Origin: Clostridia bacterium
Lineage (GTDB): Bacteria > Bacillota > Clostridia > Lachnospirales > CAG-274
NCBI GenBank assembly: GCA_030536675.1
Contig: JAUNPM010000104.1
Span: forward strand, 1 to 6,029
Reading direction: 5' to 3'
DNA length: 6,029 bases
Position numbers and translations under genes: made by a program. Below are positions 1-5,220 of this stretch, piece after piece. The stretch's first letter is position 1, and each line of letters opens with the position of its first letter. The notes beneath the pieces were generated by a model. The model searched no databases and was not told the origin of the DNA. It was given only the letters and a program-made list of their open reading frames with translations.

Positions 1-16
1 AATAATAATATACTTG

Positions 17-45
17 TTGCTTTTTTGTAAAATATGTAGTATACT
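17..45 (+). promoter_or_regulatory. Candidate sigma-A promoter of the XRE regulator gene
   Basis: A TTGCTT box (17-22; only the TTG matches the -35 consensus) is followed after 17 bases by TATACT (40-45; five of six match TATAAT). This predicts a transcript start near position 52 and a leader of about 48 bases. The -10 lies inside the 8-base palindrome AGTATACT (38-45). The heptamer TATACTT occurs at 9-15 and again at 40-46, about three helical turns apart. Such an arrangement could let the encoded regulator bind its own promoter, but that is inference. The region is AT-rich, so chance matches are easy. Confidence 0.5.
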
Positions 46-99
46 TTTAATTGGGTAAAATTTAGTTAATTTAATATATTTAAAAAGGAGACAAAGACT

Positions 100-498
100 A
101 TGAATTACACTAAAACAATTGGTTCAAACATAAGATATGAAAGAAAATTAAGAGGACTTACAATTGATGACTTTGCTAAAGTAATCGGTATGGCTCCCGG
201 TTTTGTCGGTCTTATTGAAAGAGGTCAGAGAGGTACAAGCATTGCCAATATGGTAAGAATCGCAGAATTTTTTGACATTACAATGGATGAGCTTATTACC
301 AAAGACTTATCTGAAGGTAAGGTTTCAACTCCAAAGAGTGTAAACAGAATTGAAAAAGATAGAAAAGCATTAATAAGTATGATTAGCACAATGTCTGATG
401 AAAAGGTACAGATCCTTGCAGCTAACGCAAAGGCTTTAAACAAGTACATTCCTACTCCCAATGCTAAAGATTTAATGTATGATGAATATGAAGGTTAA
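100..498 (+). CDS. XRE-family helix-turn-helix transcriptional regulator
   Basis: This is a 132-residue DNA-binding protein of the XRE/Cro-CI type (HTH_3), presumably a cytoplasmic repressor or regulator. Residues about 7-66 form the five-helix domain: the segment TIDDFAKVIG followed by GFVGLIERGQRG is the classic HTH with its recognition helix and the conserved 'IERG' ending, and IANMVRIAEFFDITMDELI is the last part of the domain. Residues 67-85 look like a linker. Residues about 86-116 (DRKALISMISTMSDEKVQILAANAKALNKY) are predicted helical and may serve in dimerisation; the last 16 residues are acidic and probably flexible. No peptidase, sensor or membrane segment is present. The start is supported by AAGGAG at 85-90, 9 bases before the ATG. 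The gene stands alone, convergent with the aminotransferase gene, and no partner or toxin gene accompanies it. Its target and ligand are unknown. The family call is secure; the role is not. Confidence 0.9.
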   Translation: MNYTKTIGSNIRYERKLRGLTIDDFAKVIGMAPGFVGLIERGQRGTSIANMVRIAEFFDITMDELITKDLSEGKVSTPKSVNRIEKDRKALISMISTMSDEKVQILAANAKALNKYIPTPNAKDLMYDEYEG

Positions 499-520
499 TA
501 ATTTTGAGTGACATATTTTA

Positions 521-557
521 GCCCTGCTTAACGTTATTGTTTTGCAGGGCTTTTGAT
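521..557 (+). terminator. Intrinsic terminator after the XRE regulator
   Basis: GCCCTGC (521-527) pairs perfectly with GCAGGGC (544-550). Inside this stem, AAC (530-532) can pair with GTT (539-541) across a two-by-two T/T internal loop. The stem is followed on the plus strand by TTTTGATTTG, a usable T-run. It begins 22 bases after the stop codon. On the minus strand the sequence after the hairpin is TAAAATATGT, so it lacks a proper T-run for the convergent aminotransferase transcript; it may still slow that transcript, but it reads as a plus-strand terminator. Confidence 0.85.
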
Positions 558-571
558 TTGTATTAATTTTT

Positions 572-1735
572 TTATTTAAGTATGCCGCTTTTTTCAATTT
601 TATCAACAGCTCTTTTTAGCTTACCACAGTCCTGAACAAGTGCCGCTCTTACATAACCCTCACCCAGCTTGCCGAAAGATACCCCGGGAACAACAAGTAC
701 GCCTGTCTTTTCAAGAAGCTCTATTGAAAAATCAAGAGATGATTTAAACTTAGGCGGTATGGGCAGCCATGCAAACATAGTGGATCTTGTTTTAGGCACA
801 TTCCAGCCTATTGAATTAAGACCCTCAATAAGAGTATCTCTTCTTTTTCTGTATTCATTTCTTACTTCTTCCACATAGCCTTGATCACCTGTAAGGGCTG
901 CTATAGCTCCCGTCTGAATACCCATACACATTCCATAGTCGATCTGTGACCTAAAGGCTTTAAACCTTTTTATTATCTCAGCATTTCCCACAGCAAAAGA
1001 AAGCCTCATACCTGTTAAATTATAAGACTTTGAAAGAGAGTTGAATTCAATACCCACGTCCATAGCCCCGTCAATTTCAAGAAAAGAAATTCCGGGTTCA
1101 TCGTCATATATAAGCTCTGAATAAGCATTGTCATGAATAACAATAATATCATATTTTTTTGCAAACTCAACAAGCCCCTTATAAAACTCAACAGGCGCCG
1201 TTGCCGTTGTGGGATTGTTGGGATATGACACAATCATCATTTTTGCTTTCATTGCCACATTTTCAGGAATTGCTTTTAAATCTATTATATAATCATTTTC
1301 CTTTAACAAAGGCATATAGTAAAGCTCAACATCAGCCATTGTGGGACCAAACGAGAATATTTGATAGCAGGGATCGGGTACAAGTACAATGTCCCCCTTA
1401 TTGCACAAAGGAAAGGCTATATGAGCAATTCCCTCCTGTGAGCCGTTTACTGCAGCAATGTTCTTATGTTCAAGCTCAACATTGTATCTGTTTTTGTACC
1501 AATAAACAACTGCGTCTAAAAGCTCACTGCTTTCGGTTATTCCGTATTTATAATTTTCCGCCTTTAAAAAAGCGTCACTTACAGCCTTAATGACAAAATC
1601 CGCAGGTGGAATATCGGGAGTACCTATTGAAAGATTTATTACTTCCTCTCCCCTTGAGATCATCTCCTTGCTTTTTGTATCAAGCTCTACAAGAATATTT
1701 TCCTTTATATTCCCGAATTTATCTGAAAAATTCAT
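572..1735 (-). CDS. PLP-dependent class I/II aminotransferase, LL-diaminopimelate aminotransferase-like
   Basis: This is a 387-residue fold-type I PLP aminotransferase, full length for the family. Visible landmarks are the N-terminal GTPD loop (38-41), GSQEGI (98-103) contacting the cofactor phosphate, Y124 in DPCYQ stacking on the ring, the NNP motif (173-175) with N174, D202 and Y205 in HDNAYSEL, the Schiff-base lysine K236 in SLSKSYNLTG, R244 binding the phosphate, and R363 in GYVRAAL, the expected substrate-carboxylate arginine. The SLSKSYNLTGMR and GEGYVR signatures resemble LL-diaminopimelate aminotransferases (DapL) and related aspartate-type enzymes of Firmicutes. If it is DapL it makes LL-diaminopimelate for lysine and peptidoglycan; substrate specificity cannot be read from the sequence, so no symbol is given. 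It is last in the five-gene run, 28 bases after tsaD. Its ribosome binding site is weak (GTGAG or GAAAG at imperfect spacing), but the N-terminus matches the family's normal start. Confidence 0.9.
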   Translation of the reverse strand: MNFSDKFGNIKENILVELDTKSKEMISRGEEVINLSIGTPDIPPADFVIKAVSDAFLKAENYKYGITESSELLDAVVYWYKNRYNVELEHKNIAAVNGSQEGIAHIAFPLCNKGDIVLVPDPCYQIFSFGPTMADVELYYMPLLKENDYIIDLKAIPENVAMKAKMMIVSYPNNPTTATAPVEFYKGLVEFAKKYDIIVIHDNAYSELIYDDEPGISFLEIDGAMDVGIEFNSLSKSYNLTGMRLSFAVGNAEIIKRFKAFRSQIDYGMCMGIQTGAIAALTGDQGYVEEVRNEYRKRRDTLIEGLNSIGWNVPKTRSTMFAWLPIPPKFKSSLDFSIELLEKTGVLVVPGVSFGKLGEGYVRAALVQDCGKLKRAVDKIEKSGILK

Positions 1736-1763
1736 TTTAACTCACACAACTTTCTTTTGTATA

Positions 1764-2786
1764 TTATCTTTCGCCTAATTTAAGTCCCGGATAGGCATTA
1801 AGAGACATATCGGCAATGTTTCCGTTTATATATTCATAATATCCCGCAGCACCGATCATCGCAGCATTGTCTGTGCACAATATAATATCGGGAACGCAAA
1901 GTTCAATATTTTCTCTTTCACAAGCCTTTTTCATTTCTTCCCTAAGATGTGAATTTGCCGAAACCCCGCCTGCAAGAGCAAGTCTTTTAATATTAAATTC
2001 CCTACAGGCTCTTATTGCTTTTTCAACAAGCACATCAACTACAGCCTGCTGAAAACTTGCGGCAATATCTTCTTTTTTATATTCTTCCCCTTTCATTTGC
2101 GCCTTATTTACATAGTTTAAAACTGCTGACTTTAAGCCGCTGAAGCTGAAATCATATGTATCGTTTTCAAGTACCACTCTGGGAAACTTTACTGCCTCGC
2201 TGTTTCCTGCTTTTGCAATTTTGTCTATCTGAGGACCTCCGGGATATGTGAGTCCCAAAACTCTTGCTACCTTATCATATGCTTCACCTGCTGCGTCATC
2301 TCTTGTCTGTCCCAATATTTCAAAATCATTATAATCCTTAATATGAACAATGTGAGTATGCCCGCCGCTTATGACCTCGCATATAAAAGGCGGCTTCCAA
2401 TCTTTGTTTTGAATGTAATTTGCAGCAATATGTCCTTCAATATGATGCACAGGCACCAAGGGCTTATTAAGAGCAAAGGCAAGTGCCTTAGCCTCCGAAA
2501 GTCCCACAAGCAGCGCCCCCACAAGTCCGGGACCGTATGTAACGGCTATTGCATCTATATCATTTTTACTTACGCCCCCTTCCTCAAGAGCAGCATCAAT
2601 AACTTGATCTATTGCCTTAATATGCTGTCTTGAAGCTATTTCAGGCACAACTCCTCCGTAAAGCTTATGTGTGGCAATCTGAGATGAAATTATGTTTGAA
2701 AGAACTTCTCTTCCGTTTCTTACCACTGCAGCGGCAGTTTCATCGCAGGAGCTTTCTATTGCCAGTATTGTAATATCCTTATCCAT
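1764..2786 (-). CDS. tsaD: tRNA N6-adenosine threonylcarbamoyltransferase TsaD
   Basis: TsaD (Gcp/YgjD/Kae1 family) transfers the threonylcarbamoyl group from threonylcarbamoyl-AMP to A37 of ANN-decoding tRNAs, working in the cytoplasm with TsaB and TsaE. The 340-residue length is normal. Family blocks run in order: ILAIESSCDET (7-17), YGGVVPEIASRQH (43-55), TYGPGLVGALLVG (83-95), HHIEGH (114-119), SGGHTH (140-145), DDAAGEAYDKVARVLGL (163-179), YPGGP (181-185), SFSGLKSA (214-221), LAGGVSAN (271-278) and CTDNAAMIG (304-312). The metal ligands are H115, H119 and D306. One mild oddity is E137 in PPFICEVISGG, where the strand is usually hydrophobic. The ATG overlaps the upstream stop in ATGGATAA, and a GGAG site about 9 bases before it lies inside the preceding gene, suggesting coupled translation. 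TsaB and TsaE are not in this window. Confidence 0.97.
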   Translation of the reverse strand: MDKDITILAIESSCDETAAAVVRNGREVLSNIISSQIATHKLYGGVVPEIASRQHIKAIDQVIDAALEEGGVSKNDIDAIAVTYGPGLVGALLVGLSEAKALAFALNKPLVPVHHIEGHIAANYIQNKDWKPPFICEVISGGHTHIVHIKDYNDFEILGQTRDDAAGEAYDKVARVLGLTYPGGPQIDKIAKAGNSEAVKFPRVVLENDTYDFSFSGLKSAVLNYVNKAQMKGEEYKKEDIAASFQQAVVDVLVEKAIRACREFNIKRLALAGGVSANSHLREEMKKACERENIELCVPDIILCTDNAAMIGAAGYYEYINGNIADMSLNAYPGLKLGER

Positions 2787-3129
2787 TATTTTTCACTCCA
2801 AACATAATACTGTACACAACAATTCCTAAACCCATAATTATAAATAACATTGAGGCAATTAAATAAACACCGTCAAATTCAATTACCGTTTCTTCCAAAT
2901 TCAAAACAATATTATAGCACCTTCCAAAAATAATATAAAGTCCCGTTTCCCTTAAAACATTTTCAAAGTACTCCTGTTCTGTTGCCATTGCCATAAGAAA
3001 ACATAAAGCACAGGATACAAAAATAAAAATTTTCCCTCTAACGCTAAGGCATTTTTCAATTTCCGCATTGTTTATTTTATCCATAACAAGCTTCTCAAAA
3101 TTATGAGGAGGCAAACATTTATTTTCCAT
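2779..3129 (-). CDS. Small two-helix membrane protein, possible anti-sigma factor
   Basis: I do not recognise a named family for this 116-residue protein. It has a cytosol-sized N-terminal segment of about 31 residues containing PPHNFEKLVMDKI (7-19), a hydrophobic helix at about 32-49, a middle segment of about 37 residues with two acidic stretches, and a second strong membrane helix at about 87-111 ending in GVKNNG. Two helices with both ends inside is the simplest topology. Its ATG directly abuts the TAA of the sigma factor gene, with AAGGTG as ribosome binding site inside that gene, and its end overlaps tsaD by 8 bases. This placement is typical of membrane anti-sigma factors, and 'PP..F...VM..I' just before a membrane helix resembles the juxtamembrane stretch of some of them. 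The HxxxCxxC zinc motif of ZAS anti-sigma factors is absent. The anti-sigma role is inference; it could instead be an unrelated membrane protein or a sigma-pathway sensor. Confidence 0.8.
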   Translation of the reverse strand: MENKCLPPHNFEKLVMDKINNAEIEKCLSVRGKIFIFVSCALCFLMAMATEQEYFENVLRETGLYIIFGRCYNIVLNLEETVIEFDGVYLIASMLFIIMGLGIVVYSIMFGVKNNG

Positions 3130-3669
3130 TTAATCTTCACCTTTTTCAATATTTATTTTAAGCATTTTTCTTGCTCTGTAAATTCTGTTTTTAACCTTTG
3201 ACAAGGGTATGTTAAGCACTCTGCTTATTTCCTGATACTTCATTCCCTGACTGTAATACATAACAAGAGGTATTCTGTATTTATCGGAAAGCTCATCAAT
3301 AGCTCTGTTCAGCTTTTCACGATCCTCTTTATTCAGGTATTCCTGTTCCGGGGATAGCCCGCCGTATTTTATATTATATTCATTTTCATCAGCAGGAACA
3401 GTCTGTATTTTATTTTTTCTCATATAATCAATTGTATGATTAAGTGTAATTCTTATGACCCAGGTTGCAAAGCTGTAATCGGGATCATACTTTTCAAGAT
3501 TCTTATATATTTTTACAAATATTTCCTGAGATAAGTCAAGAGTATCTTCATAATTTCCCACACTTGCATATACCTTTGAAAACACAAGATTTTTATATCT
3601 GGACACAATTTCAGAAAAGGCTTCTTTGTTCCCCTTAAGACATTCCCTGACAATATCATAATCCGTCAT
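3130..3669 (-). CDS. ECF-type RNA polymerase sigma factor (sigma-70 family, SigW/RpoE-like)
   Basis: This 179-residue protein has the two-domain build of extracytoplasmic-function sigma factors, which direct RNA polymerase to stress or envelope-response promoters. Region 2 covers about residues 20-86: the segment DLSQEIFVKIYKNLEKY (45-61) is the core-polymerase and -10-melting part and FATWVIRITLNHTIDYMRK (67-85) continues into the -10 recognition helix. A variable linker (about 87-110) follows, with no region 3. Region 4 covers about 113-170; the -35-reading helix-turn-helix is MKYQEISRVLNIPLSKVKNRIYRARKML. Its stop codon touches the start of the small membrane protein, and it begins 26 bases after rnz. 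The upstream GTGGGA gives a modest ribosome binding site about 6 bases from the ATG. Family membership is clear; the exact ECF group, the inducing signal and the regulon cannot be read here. No convincing autoregulated promoter was found directly upstream. Confidence 0.95.
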   Translation of the reverse strand: MTDYDIVRECLKGNKEAFSEIVSRYKNLVFSKVYASVGNYEDTLDLSQEIFVKIYKNLEKYDPDYSFATWVIRITLNHTIDYMRKNKIQTVPADENEYNIKYGGLSPEQEYLNKEDREKLNRAIDELSDKYRIPLVMYYSQGMKYQEISRVLNIPLSKVKNRIYRARKMLKINIEKGED

Positions 3670-3695
3670 TATATTCCCACTTTCAAGAAAATCAC

Positions 3696-4604
3696 TTATT
3701 CATCATCAAACATAAGGGAAACCGTTTTTCTGTCCTTACCAAGTTTAGTATTCTCAAAAATATCCTTTGCATTTTTAATATACATTTCGGGAAAAGGCAT
3801 TGCGGGACTAAAATGTGTAAGCCACATTTCCCTAACATTCCCCGCCTTAGCAATTCTTGCCGCTTCTGAAAAGAGCATATGCTTGTACTCCTTTGCCTTT
3901 GTAATTTTTTCTTCCTCACCATACATACCCTCACATATAAAAAGATCGGAGCCCCTTACAAATTCAGGCAATTGGTCTACAGGTCTTGTATCCGTACAGT
4001 AGGACACACTAAGTCCTCTCCTGTCATCACCAAGGACCATATCCGAAGTATACACAACCCCATCATACTCTGCCGACGGCTGCTTCTGCAAAACAGACCA
4101 TATCTTTTTAGGCACATTAAGTTCAACAGCCTTTTCCACATTAAATCTACCTGCTCTTTTTACATCTACTCTGTAGGCATAACAGGTTATTTTATGATTT
4201 ACCTTAAGACTTTTTATATTAAACACACTTCTTTTAAGCTCTTCCCCCGGCTCAAGCTCTGCTATTTCAACATCAAAGGGCAGTTCGGGACAAATAGCCT
4301 TTAATCCGTCATAAATCTTGCCAAGTCCCTTTGGTCCCGCCAAAACAAGCGGCTCTGTTCTGAAAGAATTCCCGATTGTAAGGAGAAGTCCCGGAAGCCC
4401 TGATATGTGATCTGCATGATAATGAGTAAAACATATTACATCAATATTTTTAAATCCCCAGCCCAGCTGTTTCATAGTTACCTGTGTGCCTTCACCACAG
4501 TCTATGACCATCATTCTTCCCTCAAGTCTTAACATAAGGCTTGTCAGGTGTCTTTCGGGCAAAGGCATCATACCTCCCGTTCCCAAAAGTGCTGCATCAA
4601 GCAT
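3696..4604 (-). CDS. rnz: Ribonuclease Z (tRNA 3'-processing endonuclease)
   Basis: RNase Z is a zinc-dependent metallo-beta-lactamase-fold endonuclease that removes 3' trailers from tRNA precursors, mainly those lacking an encoded CCA. At 302 residues this is the short bacterial form. Metal and catalytic residues are visible: HYHADH (61-66, with H61, H63, D65, H66) followed by the family's ISGLPGLLLT, H137 in VNHKI, D205 in YCTDTRP, H242 in KHMLFSEAA and H264 in LTHFSP. Residues 151-175 (GRFNVEKAVELNVP onward, to the LQK segment) match the flexible exosite arm that binds the tRNA elbow, which separates true RNase Z from other beta-lactamase-fold proteins. Two small departures are HML where HMT is usual, and HFSPAMPFPEMY in place of the more common HFSxRY. 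The start has an excellent AGGAAGGAGG site 6 bases upstream. It heads the run rnz-sigma-membrane protein-tsaD-aminotransferase. Confidence 0.96.
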   Translation of the reverse strand: MLDAALLGTGGMMPLPERHLTSLMLRLEGRMMVIDCGEGTQVTMKQLGWGFKNIDVICFTHYHADHISGLPGLLLTIGNSFRTEPLVLAGPKGLGKIYDGLKAICPELPFDVEIAELEPGEELKRSVFNIKSLKVNHKITCYAYRVDVKRAGRFNVEKAVELNVPKKIWSVLQKQPSAEYDGVVYTSDMVLGDDRRGLSVSYCTDTRPVDQLPEFVRGSDLFICEGMYGEEEKITKAKEYKHMLFSEAARIAKAGNVREMWLTHFSPAMPFPEMYIKNAKDIFENTKLGKDRKTVSLMFDDE

Positions 4605-4610
4605 AATATT

Positions 4611-4620
4611 CCTCCTTCCT
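4611..4620 (-). promoter_or_regulatory. Strong ribosome binding site of rnz
   Basis: The minus strand reads AGGAAGGAGG and then 6 bases to the rnz ATG. It is near-perfect and much stronger than the sites of the sigma factor and aminotransferase genes in the same run. It fixes the rnz start. It lies immediately downstream of the inverted repeat at 4624-4641, so anything bound there, as DNA-bound protein or folded RNA, would sit next to it. Confidence 0.9.
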
Positions 4621-4621
4621 C

Positions 4622-4649
4622 ATTTTAAACCCACGTTTAAATAAAACAA
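4622..4649 (-). promoter_or_regulatory. Possible promoter for the rnz gene run
   Basis: On the minus strand TTGTTT (4649-4644) is followed after 16 bases by TAAAAT (4627-4622; five of six match the -10 consensus). The -35 matches only in its TTG, and it lies in the T-run of the yajC terminator. The predicted transcript start would be near 4615, within the ribosome binding site, leaving a leader of only about 10 bases. That makes the call weak. A promoter is nevertheless expected somewhere here because a terminator separates rnz from yajC. Terminator read-through is the alternative. Confidence 0.35.
4624..4641. promoter_or_regulatory. Perfect inverted repeat upstream of rnz, candidate operator
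   Basis: TTTAAAC (4624-4630), spacer CCAC (4631-4634) and GTTTAAA (4635-4641) form an 18-base element with two perfect 7-base arms. It overlaps the possible -10 box and spacer of the rnz promoter and ends 3 bases before the rnz ribosome binding site. The position suits a repressor operator. As RNA it could also fold into a 7-bp, 4-base-loop hairpin just ahead of the ribosome binding site. It lacks a following T-run, so it is not a terminator. No matching regulator can be assigned. Confidence 0.5.
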
Positions 4650-4671
4650 GGTGTGGACACCGCCCACACCC
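4640..4671 (-). terminator. Intrinsic terminator of yajC
   Basis: Read on the minus strand, GGTGTGG (4670-4664) pairs with CCACACC (4656-4650) around a 7-base loop, followed by TTGTTTTATT. It is a GC-rich stem with a good T-run, starting about 10 bases after the yajC stop codon. On the plus strand the sequence after the stem is CAAAATTTTA, so it works in the minus direction. It insulates the single-gene yajC unit from the rnz run, or attenuates read-through into it. Confidence 0.85.
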
Positions 4672-4680
4672 AAAATTTTA

Positions 4681-5103
4681 TTACTTGGACTCTGAACTTA
4701 CATTAGGTGCTTTATTCCCAATTATCTCGCTCTTTTTAATAGGGATCCTTACACCTCTGTTAGTACCGAACTCTACTGTAACGACCTGATCATTCATTTC
4801 CACAACCTTGCCGTAAAAGCCTGATGAGGTCATTACATCATCTCCTATCTGAATAGAAGCCTGCATCTCTTTTAATTCCTTGTCACGCTTTCTTGACGGT
4901 CTTATTGCAAGGAAATAAAATATTGCTATAAGCGCAATAACATATATTATCATACCTATCGTACCGAAATTCATTCCGCCTGACGCCGCCTGTGTCGCTG
5001 ATTCTGAAACAGCCTGTGATACAGCCTGAGTTGCCGCATCTCCTCCCGCACTTTCCATTACAACAGAAGGTGAAGCTTCCAATAAATTAAGTAATAAATT
5101 CAT
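4681..5103 (-). CDS. yajC: Preprotein translocase accessory subunit YajC
   Basis: YajC is a small single-pass membrane protein that associates with SecDF and the SecYEG translocase. The diagnostic region is here: a hydrophobic helix at about 48-67, then the FYFLAIRPSRKRDKELKEM segment (62-80, equivalent to the family's fyflxirPqxKr), GDDVMTSSGFYGKVVEMND (87-105) and a C-terminal beta-rich segment ending at IPIKKSEI. At 140 residues it is longer than the usual 85-115 because about 46 residues precede the membrane helix. That stretch begins with a short hydrophobic patch (MNLLLNLLEA) and continues as a low-complexity Ala/Ser/Gln/Thr tract (ATQAVSQAVSESATQAAS). The start is supported by AGGAGAG about 9 bases upstream and a near-consensus promoter; M44 would give a more typical length but has only a poor, very close AGGCGG. 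No secD or secF adjoins it here. Confidence 0.95.
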   Translation of the reverse strand: MNLLLNLLEASPSVVMESAGGDAATQAVSQAVSESATQAASGGMNFGTIGMIIYVIALIAIFYFLAIRPSRKRDKELKEMQASIQIGDDVMTSSGFYGKVVEMNDQVVTVEFGTNRGVRIPIKKSEIIGNKAPNVSSESK

Positions 5104-5140
5104 CTGTTAATCTCTCCTATACTTGTTTGTTATTTATTTT

Positions 5141-5169
5141 ATTTTACCAAATAAAAGGGCTGTAGTCAA
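5141..5169 (-). promoter_or_regulatory. Sigma-A promoter of yajC
   Basis: On the minus strand TTGACT (5169-5164; five of six match TTGACA) is separated by exactly 17 bases from TAAAAT (5146-5141; five of six match TATAAT). The predicted start near 5134 gives a leader of about 30 bases carrying the AGGAGAG site. This is the best promoter in the window. It lies in the 117-base gap after the glycoside hydrolase gene; the rest of that gap shows only AT-rich sequence and no convincing terminator for that gene. Confidence 0.8.
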
Positions 5170-5220
5170 GTTATTCTATATTTTAAAATTTCCTTTGATC
5201 TATCCCATTAATTTTTTTAT

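Noticed and set aside
521..550. Reading the hairpin between the two convergent genes as a bidirectional terminator
   Set aside because: Only the plus-strand side has a T-run; the minus-strand side continues TAAAATATGT, so termination of the aminotransferase transcript here is unsupported.
1159..1590. Plus-strand open frame of 143 codons inside the aminotransferase gene
   Set aside because: It is antisense to a gene with a full set of PLP motifs, has no ribosome binding site, and its protein is rich in Gln, Leu and Cys with no recognisable domain.
3721..3746. Possible ECF-type promoter (AAAC, 18 bases or so, CGG) in the 3' end of rnz, ahead of the sigma gene
   Set aside because: The match is short and inexact (CGG rather than CGT), and it lies in conserved rnz coding sequence; not enough to claim autoregulation.
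3692..3934. Minus-strand open frame of 80 codons overlapping the end of rnz
   Set aside because: It lies in another frame of the same strand as rnz, is rich in Arg and Cys, and has no domain; it is a frame shadow.
3879..4304. Plus-strand open frame of 141 codons inside rnz
   Set aside because: It is antisense to a well-supported RNase Z, and its composition looks like a reverse-strand shadow; no start signals were seen.
5180..5189. Palindrome ATTTTAAAAT between the glycoside hydrolase gene and yajC
   Set aside because: It is made only of A and T in a very AT-rich gap, has no loop suited to a terminator and probably occurs by chance.
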